From: JBCBTJ01 sp039818665 | GTDB taxonomy: Bacteria > Pseudomonadota > Alphaproteobacteria > Caulobacterales > Hyphomonadaceae | Length of the DNA stretch: 64,000 nt | Reading direction: 5' to 3' | Assembly (NCBI GenBank): GCA_039818665.1 | Contig: JBCBTJ010000002.1 | Location: forward strand, 1 to 64,000 | In this document: in pieces, positions 1 to 7,022 of the stretch | Numbering within the stretch: position 1 is the first letter of the stretch | Layout of the letters: every line of letters starts with the position of its first letter | Translations under genes and position numbers: made by a program | The notes under the pieces: model-generated | Databases searched by the model: none | Seen by the model: the letters and a program-made list of their open reading frames with translations, nothing else | Told to the model about the DNA's origin: nothing

Positions 1-212
1 GCCCTCGACGGGGTGAGTTTCGACATCGCAGCCGGCGAGACGGTGGCGCTCGTCGGCCCCTCCGGCGCGGGAAAGTCGACGCGGATCTCGCCGCCGCTCG
101 GATCATAGAGCCGGAGGAGCAGGTTGAAGACCGTCGACTTGCCCGCGCCGGAGGGGCCGACGAGCGCCACCGTCTCGCCGGCTGCGATGTCGAAACTCAC
201 CCCGTCGAGGGC
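1..212. repeat. 80-bp inverted repeat at the window edge (fold-back)
   Basis: Bases 1-80 are the reverse complement of bases 133-212 with a single mismatch (position 72 against 141), separated by a 52-bp spacer. Both arms encode the same Walker A region of one ABC transporter, read on opposite strands. The repeat turns around at GTCGAC, a 6-bp palindrome present at both junctions (75-80 and 133-138). A natural gene would not carry its own P-loop inverted 50 bp downstream, so I infer a chimeric fold-back at a contig end, as is common after whole-genome amplification. Bases 1-80 should not be read as genome sequence continuing the gene. Confidence 0.85.
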
Positions 213-1316
213 CGTGGTCTCCTCGCCATAGCCGAAACGGACGTCCTCGAAGGCGATCGCGCCGCGCACGTCACCCAACGCTGCGGCGCCTGGCGCATCG
301 GCGACGGTCGGCGCGGCGTCGAGCACGTCGAAGATCCGGTCCGCCGCCGCCCCGCCCTCTTGGGCCGCGGCGTTGAGCGTGCCGAGCGCGCGCAGTTCCG
401 GCGCGGCGACGCCGATCAGGGCGACGAAGCCCAGAAAATCGCCGATGGTCGATTCGCCCGTGACGATCCGCCAAGCGGAGAAGGCGAGCACGCCGGCCAC
501 CGCAACGCCGCCGGCGATCTCCAAAATCGGATCCACCGCCGCGCGATCGCTAAGCACTTTGAGAAACAGTCTCGCGCGCTCGCGAAATCGCCCGGCGGCG
601 CGCGTTTTTTGATAGGGCTCCAGGCCATAGGCTTTGACCAGGCGCGCCGACTGGAAGGAGTCCGACAGGCCGGACGTCAGTTCCCCGACTTGTTCTTGCG
701 CCCGCTTCGCGCGCTTGCGAATGCGCGCGCCAAGCGAGATCACCGGCCAGAAGGCGATCGGATAGGCGACGAGCAGAATCAATGTCAGCTGCCAATCCAT
801 CCAGAGCATGGCCGCGAGCGCGCCGAGGACAGTGATCACGCCCTTGGTCAAATTGTTCGCCAGGCGCAGCGCGGCGTCGCGCACCGCATTGAGATCATTG
901 ATAAACCTAGAGACAAACCCACCCGAGGCGGCGCCGGCGAGGCGGCCGTAGTCGCCGTCGATCAGCGCCGCAAACTGGGCGTCCTGCACCGCCGTGAGGC
1001 CTCGCTGCACGCCGGTGTTGTTGGCGAGCGTCATGCCGTAGAGCGCGGCCGCGCGGGTAACGGCGGCGATCGCGATGGCGCCGGTGAGCCCCCAGATCCA
1101 GCCGCTCATCATGTCCATGTCGGCGGTCGCGTCCTGCAGGCGGTCGCCGACGAGTTTGACGAGCACCCCGTAGGACACAGCGGCCAATGAGGTGACGAGC
1201 GCGAGCGCTCCGCCTAACAGGAACCATCCGGCGAAGGGCGCGAAAAACGTCCGGACCAGGCGCGCCAGGGAGCGCCGCTTCGGGGCGTCAGGCGTTATGC
1301 TGGACGCCGGTTTCAG
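1..1316 (-). CDS. MsbA-like ABC transporter, fused permease/ATPase (partial, 3' end lost)
   Basis: The minus strand encodes an ABC exporter half-transporter: a short basic N-terminus, about five to six membrane segments (first near residues 20-55), an exporter-type domain with the RLVKAYGLE motif, then a nucleotide-binding domain reaching Walker A (GPSGAGKS) near bases 150-135. The reading then enters the inverted repeat at the window edge, so the signature motif, Walker B and the C-terminus are missing. In alphaproteobacteria the neighbours DUF4170, CysQ/IMPase and PmbA often sit beside lipid A genes, so an MsbA-type lipid A flippase is the likely role (inference). The start is unclear. An in-frame TAG lies at 1320-1322, no ATG or GTG follows nearby, and the first usable start is CTG at 1316, which overlaps the DUF4170 gene by 29 bp. 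No clear ribosome binding site was seen. Confidence 0.8.
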   Translation of the reverse strand, partial: MKPASSITPDAPKRRSLARLVRTFFAPFAGWFLLGGALALVTSLAAVSYGVLVKLVGDRLQDATADMDMMSGWIWGLTGAIAIAAVTRAAALYGMTLANNTGVQRGLTAVQDAQFAALIDGDYGRLAGAASGGFVSRFINDLNAVRDAALRLANNLTKGVITVLGALAAMLWMDWQLTLILLVAYPIAFWPVISLGARIRKRAKRAQEQVGELTSGLSDSFQSARLVKAYGLEPYQKTRAAGRFRERARLFLKVLSDRAAVDPILEIAGGVAVAGVLAFSAWRIVTGESTIGDFLGFVALIGVAAPELRALGTLNAAAQEGGAAADRIFDVLDAAPTVADAPGAAALGDVRGAIAFEDVRFGYGEETTALDGVSFDIAAGETVALVGPSGAGKSTVFNLLLRLYDPSGGEIRVDFPAPEGPTSATVSPAAMSKLTPSR

Positions 1317-1542
1317 GATCTAAAAGCCGATGCGCATGGAGGATGAAATAGCGCATCTCGGCATTGTCGACGGTGCGCTGCGCGGCGGATTTCCACGCGT
1401 CGTAGGCCGCTTTGTAATTTGGAAAAGCGCCAACGAAATCAATGGCCGAGAGGTCTTCGAACTCGACGTCTGAAACATCTTTCAGGACGCCGCCGAAGAC
1501 GATGTGGAGCAATTGGTTTTGCGGCGCGGGCGTGTCGCTCAT
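1288..1542 (-). CDS. DUF4170 family protein
   Basis: This encodes an 84-residue soluble protein starting MSDTPAPQ, recognised as the DUF4170 family typical of alphaproteobacteria. Landmarks are the hydrophobic HIVFGGVL strand (residues 13-20), FPNYKAAYDAWKSAAQRTVD (40-59) and the conserved end RYFILHAHRLLDPE. No signal peptide or membrane segment is present. Its biochemical role is unknown; the gene usually lies next to inositol-phosphatase-family and lipid A biosynthesis genes, as here. I chose ATG 1542 because the family begins close to this residue, although the frame stays open further upstream. The 3' end overlaps the presumed start of the ABC exporter. Confidence 0.85.
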   Translation of the reverse strand: MSDTPAPQNQLLHIVFGGVLKDVSDVEFEDLSAIDFVGAFPNYKAAYDAWKSAAQRTVDNAEMRYFILHAHRLLDPETGVQHNA

Positions 1543-1556
1543 ATGGGGGTCTCGTC

Positions 1557-2408
1557 TTATGTGCCGGAGGCGGCCGCGCTCCCCTGCGGATCGGGCAGCC
1601 GCACAGCTTTCGTGCGCCGCACTAGCAGAGGATGAAGCGCCTTTCCAGCCGCCACCAGGCTGTGTTGGGCGGGCACGCGGCGATTGAAGCGATAGGCTTC
1701 GCCGCGATGGGTGCTGATCGCGCCGCCCGCCTCCTCGACCAAGACCGCGCCGGCCGCGAGATCCCAGTCGGACTTTCGCCAAAGCGCCAGCGCGCCGTCC
1801 CAACGTCCCGACGCCACCAAAGCGAGGCGATAGAGTGTGGCGTTCGGCTTGTCCTCGGGCGTCACGACCTTCGGCCAGGGCTCGCGCCAGCTCGGATGCT
1901 CGATCAGTCCACGGGCGGCGATCAGCCGGCTTCCCGGCTCTTCGCGCTGGCCGCTCGATTCGATTCGTTGGTCGTTTAGGAACGCTCCACCGCCGCGATA
2001 GGCGAAGAAGACCTCTTCAAACTGGGGCGCGACCACGACGCCGGCCACGGCCGCGCCGTCTTCGACCACGGCGACGCCGATGCACCAGTTCGGGTCGCCG
2101 CGCATGAAGGCGCGGGTGCCGTCGATCGGATCGACGACCCAGATCCGCTGCTTGGCCAGGCGGCTGCTATCATCGACGGTTTCTTCCGACAGCCAGCCAT
2201 AGTCCGGCCGCGCGGCGCGCAGGGTTTTCTCGAGAAAGGCGTTCACCGCGAGATCGGCTTGGGTCACGGGGTGCCCCGGGGTTTTATCCCAAGCCTTCGT
2301 GTCCCCACGGTCGGCGTAGCGCATCGCGATGCGGCCCGCCTCGAGCGCGGCGGAGCGCATGATGTCCAAATCGTCGCCTGCCGGGGCGAGCGTGTCAGCT
2401 GCCGGCAA
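1557..2408 (-). CDS. Inositol monophosphatase / CysQ-family phosphatase
   Basis: This encodes a 283-residue Mg/Li-sensitive sugar-phosphatase-fold enzyme. The metal-binding motifs are visible: WLSEE (residues 72-76), DPIDGTRA (93-100) and SDWDLAAG (213-220), all hallmarks of the IMPase/FBPase superfamily. The 3'(2'),5'-bisphosphate nucleotidase (CysQ) branch is the best guess, which would recycle PAP from sulfate assimilation; inositol or other phosphate esters cannot be excluded. It is cytoplasmic, with no signal peptide. The start is probably TTG at 2408, preceded by GAGG nine bases upstream and overlapping the end of pmbA by 14 bp, which suggests translational coupling. ATG at 2360 is the alternative. 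Confidence 0.85.
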   Translation of the reverse strand: MPAADTLAPAGDDLDIMRSAALEAGRIAMRYADRGDTKAWDKTPGHPVTQADLAVNAFLEKTLRAARPDYGWLSEETVDDSSRLAKQRIWVVDPIDGTRAFMRGDPNWCIGVAVVEDGAAVAGVVVAPQFEEVFFAYRGGGAFLNDQRIESSGQREEPGSRLIAARGLIEHPSWREPWPKVVTPEDKPNATLYRLALVASGRWDGALALWRKSDWDLAAGAVLVEEAGGAISTHRGEAYRFNRRVPAQHSLVAAGKALHPLLVRRTKAVRLPDPQGSAAASGT

Positions 2409-3738
2409 TGCTCATATCCTCGATCAGCACGCTCGGCGCGTCGCGGGAGCCGCGAAACTCCAGATCCGAGGCCGGTTGCAGCCGGGCGAACATGGACGGC
2501 AGGTCGCCGGCGATCGTCACTTCTGAAACCGGGTAGGCGATCTCGCCGTTCTCAAACCAAAACCCCGCCACCCCGACGGAATAGTCGCCCGTATTCGGGT
2601 TGATCGACGGGCCGAACATGTCCGTCACCAACAGGCCCTCGCCCACGGCGCGCATCAGCGTTTCGGGCGTGTCCGGGCCCGCCGCGAGATAGAGATTGGA
2701 TCCGCCGACGCCCGGCGGATCGCCGAAGCCGGGGCTGGCAAAGCCGTTCGGCTTCAATCCCAGCTGACGCGCCGACGGCCCGTTCAGCATCCATTGGGTG
2801 AGAACGCCGTCTTCGATCAGCTTGGTTTCGGAGACCGGCAGGCCTTCGCCGTCATGGTTGCGCGAGCCGAGGCCGCGCGGCCGGAACGGATCGTCGACAA
2901 TATCGACGCCGGCGCTGAAGACGCGTTCGCCGAGCTTGTCTTTGAGGAAGCTGACGCCGCGCGCGATCGCCGCGCCGGAGATCGCGCCGGTGAGCGCGCC
3001 GAGCAAACTCGCGGACACGCGCCGGTCATAGATGACGGCGGCGGTTCGGCTCTCCAATTTGCGCGGGCCGAGCCGGGCGGCGGCGCGTTCGCCGGCCGTC
3101 CGCCCGATCTCTTCCGCGCCAGGCCGGTCGGCGCTTCGGCGCGTGGTCCAGCTGTCATAGTCGCGCTCCATGGCGCCATCGCGCTCGGCCACCGCGGCGA
3201 TGCCGATGCTGGACCAAACGCCGGACCGATGCGCGGAAAAGCCGTTGCTGGCGGCGACCCAGCGCTCGGCCTGGGACCAGCTTGCCCCGCAGCCGCCGAT
3301 TGTCTTGACCTCGTCGACCGCCAGAGCCGCCGTTTCCGCCGCCAGCGCATCGGATTCCAAAGCCGCTGGCGTGGCTTCCTCGTCGCCTGAAAGATCCAAA
3401 GCAGGCAGGTCGCGCGCCAACGCTTCGGGACCGGCCAGGCCGCACCACGGATCCTCGGGCGCGGCTTTCGCCATGACCGCGCACCGCTCCGCCAGCGCGT
3501 CGACGGCCTCCAACGACAAGTCGGAGCCTGAGACATGCGCCTGGCGTTTGCCGACAAGCGCGCGCAAGGCGAGACCCGCGTTTTCCTCGCGTTCGATCGT
3601 TTCAAGCTTGCCTTCGAGCACGCTGACGCTGACGCCTTCAGAACGGCTGAGGCGCGCGTCGGCCGCGTCGGCGCCGGCCTTAAGGCACGCATCAATCGCG
3701 CGCTGGAGGAGGTCTTGCGGGGACGTATCGGTGTGCAT
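2395..3738 (-). CDS. pmbA: TldD/PmbA family protein, PmbA (TldE)
   Basis: This 447-residue protein matches the TldE/PmbA half of the TldD-TldE heterodimeric metalloprotease, known for processing modified peptides such as microcin B17 and for CcdA degradation. The N-terminal helical domain (VSVLEGKLETIEREENAGLALRA region) is followed by the characteristic C-terminal half with VIYDRRVSASLLG, a NHDGEGLPVSETKLIEDGVL segment and the glycine-rich GDPPGVGGSNLYL region. As expected for the PmbA subunit, the HExxxH zinc motif of TldD is absent. It heads a minus-strand run with the CysQ-like phosphatase and DUF4170, an order seen in many alphaproteobacteria. Its TldD partner is not in this window. Confidence 0.92.
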   Translation of the reverse strand: MHTDTSPQDLLQRAIDACLKAGADAADARLSRSEGVSVSVLEGKLETIEREENAGLALRALVGKRQAHVSGSDLSLEAVDALAERCAVMAKAAPEDPWCGLAGPEALARDLPALDLSGDEEATPAALESDALAAETAALAVDEVKTIGGCGASWSQAERWVAASNGFSAHRSGVWSSIGIAAVAERDGAMERDYDSWTTRRSADRPGAEEIGRTAGERAAARLGPRKLESRTAAVIYDRRVSASLLGALTGAISGAAIARGVSFLKDKLGERVFSAGVDIVDDPFRPRGLGSRNHDGEGLPVSETKLIEDGVLTQWMLNGPSARQLGLKPNGFASPGFGDPPGVGGSNLYLAAGPDTPETLMRAVGEGLLVTDMFGPSINPNTGDYSVGVAGFWFENGEIAYPVSEVTIAGDLPSMFARLQPASDLEFRGSRDAPSVLIEDMSIAGS

Positions 3739-3828
3739 CGGCGCTAGATGGACCGCGCGGCGTCCCGGCGCAACGTCGAACCGCCGCCGAACCGCTGATC
3801 GGCGACGTTCACTCCTGATCTGCGCCCG

Positions 3829-4104
3829 TCAGTCGTCGCGGCGCGCGTCGGGGAGACGGTCGTTAATGTCGTCCCGAATATCGAGCAGTGTCACGATCAA
3901 ACCGCCGACCAAACTCGCAGCGATCCAACCCGCGACGCCGAAGCCGGCGATTTCGATCACGCGGCCGAGACCGCCGCCGATGTTCAGAACCTCTTCGGCC
4001 CATTGGCCTTGTTGATATGCCCCCAACAGGATGCCGCCAATGATGATGGCGATGTAGGCGACATAGATCATTGTGCGGAAACTGTTGATGATGAAGAACT
4101 TCAT
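3829..4104 (-). CDS. Small two-helix membrane protein, unknown
   Basis: This encodes a 91-residue protein with two predicted membrane helices: residues about 11-30 (MIYVAYIAIIIGGILLGAY) and about 47-72 (VIEIAGFGVAGWIAASLVGGLIV). A charged tail (DIRDDINDRLPDARRDD) follows. It starts with ATG after an AGGG-type site. I do not recognise a family. It stands alone between pmbA and a lipoprotein gene on the same strand. Codon use matches the neighbours, which supports a real gene. Confidence 0.7.
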   Translation of the reverse strand: MKFFIINSFRTMIYVAYIAIIIGGILLGAYQQGQWAEEVLNIGGGLGRVIEIAGFGVAGWIAASLVGGLIVTLLDIRDDINDRLPDARRDD

Positions 4105-4141
4105 TCGGAAACCCCTCGAACTCTAGCGACGAATACTAAAC

Positions 4142-4435
4142 TTAAGACGCGGTGCAAGTCAGGCCGGCTTGCATGGCGAAGGTCATGAACTCGCCCTGCT
4201 CTTCCGGCGTGAGGTCGGACATGATGCTGTCCGGATCGCCTTCTTTGGCGGCTTGGACCAGCTTTTGGAACGTCGCCGGCTTCAGGTTTTCTTCCGCGGC
4301 GTCGGCCATGCAATTGCACATTTCCGCGGACTCGCCGTCATCCGTGCAAGCTTTGACCAACTCGGCCTTGCCGCCGCCGCCCCCGCCGCAAGCGGCCAGC
4401 GCTGCGAAGCAGGCGCCAGCAATCCAAAGTCTCAT
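4142..4435 (-). CDS. Small putative lipoprotein with cysteine-rich domain
   Basis: This encodes a 97-residue protein with a lipoprotein signal: MRLWIAGACFAALAAC, with the lipobox LAAC placing the modified cysteine near residue 16, followed by a poly-glycine linker. The mature part carries a CTDDGESAEMCNCMAD motif and one more cysteine near the C-terminus, suggesting two disulfides or a metal site. ATG 4435 was chosen because it begins the signal peptide and has GGGGAG nine bases upstream; the frame is open further upstream but that part has no leader character. It is probably anchored in the inner or outer membrane facing the periplasm. Function unknown. Confidence 0.75.
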   Translation of the reverse strand: MRLWIAGACFAALAACGGGGGGKAELVKACTDDGESAEMCNCMADAAEENLKPATFQKLVQAAKEGDPDSIMSDLTPEEQGEFMTFAMQAGLTCTAS

Positions 4436-4512
4436 ATCGCGTCTCCCCTCAGAGCAAGCTTGGGCGCAAAGTTTCATGAATCCCCGGGTCTGGCCAGCGG
4501 AAATGCAGGCCG

Positions 4513-5208
4513 TCACTCGCGTCGAAGCAGCGCGTCGAACCGCGCTCGCGCGCCCCAGGTTTTCAGGAACGCTTGCTTGACTGCGAGCCGATCATACTCT
4601 TCCGCGACCCAGTCCAAGAAAGGCTTCGGCGTCTCGGCCGCGAAGCGCAAATAGGTGTCGAACACGGCGTCGAGGACGCCGGTTTTGCCCCAACGGACAT
4701 GCAGGTATTTCGGGGACAGCTGCGCGGCGGCCTCCTCAACGGAACGGCGCTCACGCAATATCTTGTACAGAACAGACATCAGCCCGGCCCGGTCCGCGCC
4801 GGACTTGCAGTGCATCAGGGCCGGGTATTCAAGTTCCGCGAAGAGCCGGTCGGCCGCGAAAACCAGCTCGCGCGTCGGCGTGTCGCGGGAGAAGACCTGG
4901 AAATCGACCAGATTGACCCCGAGCGCGTCGCACGCCTCCTTTTCGAGCAAGTAATAGCCCTTCGAACTCGCCCCGCGGAGGTTCACGATCGTCCGCACGC
5001 CGCGGTCGCGGACATGGCGTTCGATCTGCTCGGGCGAAGGTTGGTTCGAGCGCCACATCTCGTCGGAGACCCGGTGAAGATTGCTGAACCGCAGCCTTAG
5101 AAAGCCATGATCGCCCCAAATCAGCTCGCGTCGCGCGCGCCGGCGGCCTTCGGGCGTCGTCAGATCGGCCGCCACATGGGGCGTTTTGGGTTTTTTCCGT
5201 TTCGCCAT
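4513..5208 (-). CDS. Tyrosine-phosphatase-fold protein (DSP/PTP superfamily)
   Basis: This 231-residue cytoplasmic protein contains the cysteine-based phosphatase signature HCKSGADRAG (Cys134, Arg140; CX5R) with an aspartate candidate upstream (SRDTPTRE region). The N-terminal lysine-rich stretch precedes LHRVSDEMWRSNQPSPEQIE, which matches the dual-specificity-like phosphatase group that in some proteins is fused to NAD kinase. Substrate is unknown; protein tyrosine, phosphoinositide or small phosphomonoester are all possible. It is the most upstream gene of the minus-strand series that continues with the lipoprotein gene. An intact active site suggests a working enzyme. Confidence 0.82.
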   Translation of the reverse strand: MAKRKKPKTPHVAADLTTPEGRRRARRELIWGDHGFLRLRFSNLHRVSDEMWRSNQPSPEQIERHVRDRGVRTIVNLRGASSKGYYLLEKEACDALGVNLVDFQVFSRDTPTRELVFAADRLFAELEYPALMHCKSGADRAGLMSVLYKILRERRSVEEAAAQLSPKYLHVRWGKTGVLDAVFDTYLRFAAETPKPFLDWVAEEYDRLAVKQAFLKTWGARARFDALLRRE

Positions 5209-5327
5209 CGCGCCCGCTTAGCCGGCCTGCCCGCCTGCCGGCAAGCACAGCGCCATAAACCCGCCGGTAAGGAAAACAGACGATCGTTCCCGCGATTCAC
5301 GCACACTTCAGCAGGGACCCGACCGCC

Positions 5328-6164
5328 ATGCCGCTTTCTCCTCTCCGCCACGGCGTCGCCGCCGCACTCGCGCTCAGCCTCGCCGCGCCGGCGCTCGCCT
5401 TCGGCATCGGCCTGCAGCCGACCACGGTGGAAATGGAGATCGAGCCCGGTGATCGGAAGCGCCAGGTGATCAATATCGGCAATGTTCACACCGAGAAGAC
5501 GATCTCCCTGACGCTCGGTCTCGCGGACTGGTCGCTGGACGAGGACGGCAAGATCCTCCTCGCCCCGCCTGGGGACCTCGAAAACTCGGCGGCCGAGTGG
5601 GCGCGTTTCAGTCCCGCTTTCGTCACGCTGAAGCCGGGCGAGTCGACGCAAATCGTGGTCGACATGTCGACGCCGTCGCGCCTTGAGGCTTCAGGCGACC
5701 ATCGCTTCGCCCTGCTGGCCTCCACAATCCTGCCGCAGCGCAACGGCGGGCAATCGGGCGTCTGGAAAAAGTACCAGATCGCGACGCTTTTCTACCTCAC
5801 CGCCGATCCGGCCGAGAGCCAGCCCGTGATCACCGGATCCGGACTGGTTTTGGAGGAGGACGCGGCCCCCAAATTAGAGCTCATCATCGAGAACGGGGGC
5901 AACGCGCACGCCCGCCTGGAGGGCGAAATCGCGGTGAAAGCGCCGGGTCTTTCTGAAACCGTCCCGGTTTCAAATCTGGTCGTGCTCGACGAAGCGCGTC
6001 GTCGCTTCGTCGCTGAGCTGCCGCCCGAAACGCCGGCCGACGCCGATATCGAGGTCCGTCTGCAAAACATCCATGCGCCCCAGTACGACGACGATCTCCA
6101 AACGCTCCCAACCCATGAAGTGCCGGTCGAAACCAAGCGCGCTTCGCTTAACGCAGCGGAATAG
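5328..6164 (+). CDS. Periplasmic pilus-chaperone-like protein
   Basis: This 278-residue protein has a clear signal peptide (residues 1-24, ending APALAFG) followed by an immunoglobulin-like domain related to fimbrial chaperones. The pattern is LQPTTVEMEIEPGDRKRQVINIGN, then RFSPAFVTLKPGESTQIVVDMSTPS and HRFALLAST; a second beta-rich domain follows. Such chaperones bind pilin subunits in the periplasm and hand them to an outer-membrane usher. It resembles the divergent chaperones found with spore-coat-U or CS1-like appendages more than PapD itself. The next gene starts 3 bp downstream on the same strand, and a large usher-like gene lies just beyond on the opposite strand, supporting a surface-appendage role (inference). 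Confidence 0.75.
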   Translation: MPLSPLRHGVAAALALSLAAPALAFGIGLQPTTVEMEIEPGDRKRQVINIGNVHTEKTISLTLGLADWSLDEDGKILLAPPGDLENSAAEWARFSPAFVTLKPGESTQIVVDMSTPSRLEASGDHRFALLASTILPQRNGGQSGVWKKYQIATLFYLTADPAESQPVITGSGLVLEEDAAPKLELIIENGGNAHARLEGEIAVKAPGLSETVPVSNLVVLDEARRRFVAELPPETPADADIEVRLQNIHAPQYDDDLQTLPTHEVPVETKRASLNAAE

Positions 6165-6167
6165 GAT

Positions 6168-7016
6168 TTGAGGGCGGCGCGCTCAGCACTGGCATCCATT
6201 GCGACGGCCGTTTCGGCCGCGCCGCTCGCCCACGCCTCCTTCCTCGACACGGACTTTTACTGCCGGGTTTACGGCTGCGTCATCGTCCATGACGGCGTCA
6301 GTTTCGACGTCTATGACAACTACATCTTCGCAACGGGCGGCACGGTGCCGTCAGGAAGCCGCATGATCCCGTGGAGCGGCAACCCGGTCGAAGGAACGGG
6401 CGCGGTGAACCCGGTCTTCACCGGTACGCGGACAGAGGGCTTTCACACGCCGCCCGCCAGCAATCAGGGCGTCCTCCTGGGGTTCGACCATGACGGAGAC
6501 GATTTGATCGATGTCGGCGTCGCGGACTCCGGCAGTGGGTTTCTGGATGCGGCGGACGTGCTGCAGGCGACGTCGATCACTCAGAATTCGCGCCTTCGAA
6601 CGCTCGGAACGTCGATCCAGCGGAGCTTCTATCTCTCGTCGCGCACCGACTTCTATCTTTCGGCGCAAGTCTTCGTGACCGGCGGCGAAAACGAACTCGC
6701 CGCGCCTGCGACGCTGTCGAGCGTGGTGTTCGACTACGGTTTAACGGTCCGGGGGAACGACGCCGGCATGGCGTTCGGCTCGAACGCCACCAATGGCAAC
6801 TACAGACGTCTCGGCGCATACTCCGATTTCGGCGGCCTGTTCGGCGGCCCGCAATTCATCGCCGAATTCCGCCGCAGCATTCGCCGCCGCGCCGCCGATG
6901 AATTGCCGGATCAATCCATCCGGTTCGACTATGTCTACGGGTTCGAAGACTATGATCTGTCGATGGGCGTCGGCGAGCTGCAGTACCGGATTGAGTTCGA
7001 CTTCTACAATCGCTGA
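6168..7016 (+). CDS. Secreted protein of unknown function, candidate appendage subunit
   Basis: This encodes a 282-residue protein beginning at TTG (6168), only 3 bp after the chaperone stop codon, so the two are surely co-transcribed. A signal peptide covers about residues 1-23 (ending AHAS). The mature part is rich in Gly, Ser, Tyr and Phe and contains a pair of cysteines (CRVYGC) near its N-terminus. It also has a DHDGDDLID loop near residue 105 that resembles a calcium-binding DxDxDxxxD motif. The tail ends in alternating aromatic residues (YRIEFDFYNR), typical of beta-strand subunits and of outer-membrane strands. I recognise no family. A structural or tip subunit handled by the adjacent chaperone is plausible but unproven. 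Confidence 0.65.
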   Translation: MRAARSALASIATAVSAAPLAHASFLDTDFYCRVYGCVIVHDGVSFDVYDNYIFATGGTVPSGSRMIPWSGNPVEGTGAVNPVFTGTRTEGFHTPPASNQGVLLGFDHDGDDLIDVGVADSGSGFLDAADVLQATSITQNSRLRTLGTSIQRSFYLSSRTDFYLSAQVFVTGGENELAAPATLSSVVFDYGLTVRGNDAGMAFGSNATNGNYRRLGAYSDFGGLFGGPQFIAEFRRSIRRRAADELPDQSIRFDYVYGFEDYDLSMGVGELQYRIEFDFYNR

Positions 7017-7022
7017 CTGGAC

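Noticed and set aside
1..80. A second, plus-strand ABC transporter gene with its own Walker A
   Set aside because: It is the reverse complement of 133-212 with one mismatch and ends abruptly at the junction; an artefact explains it better.
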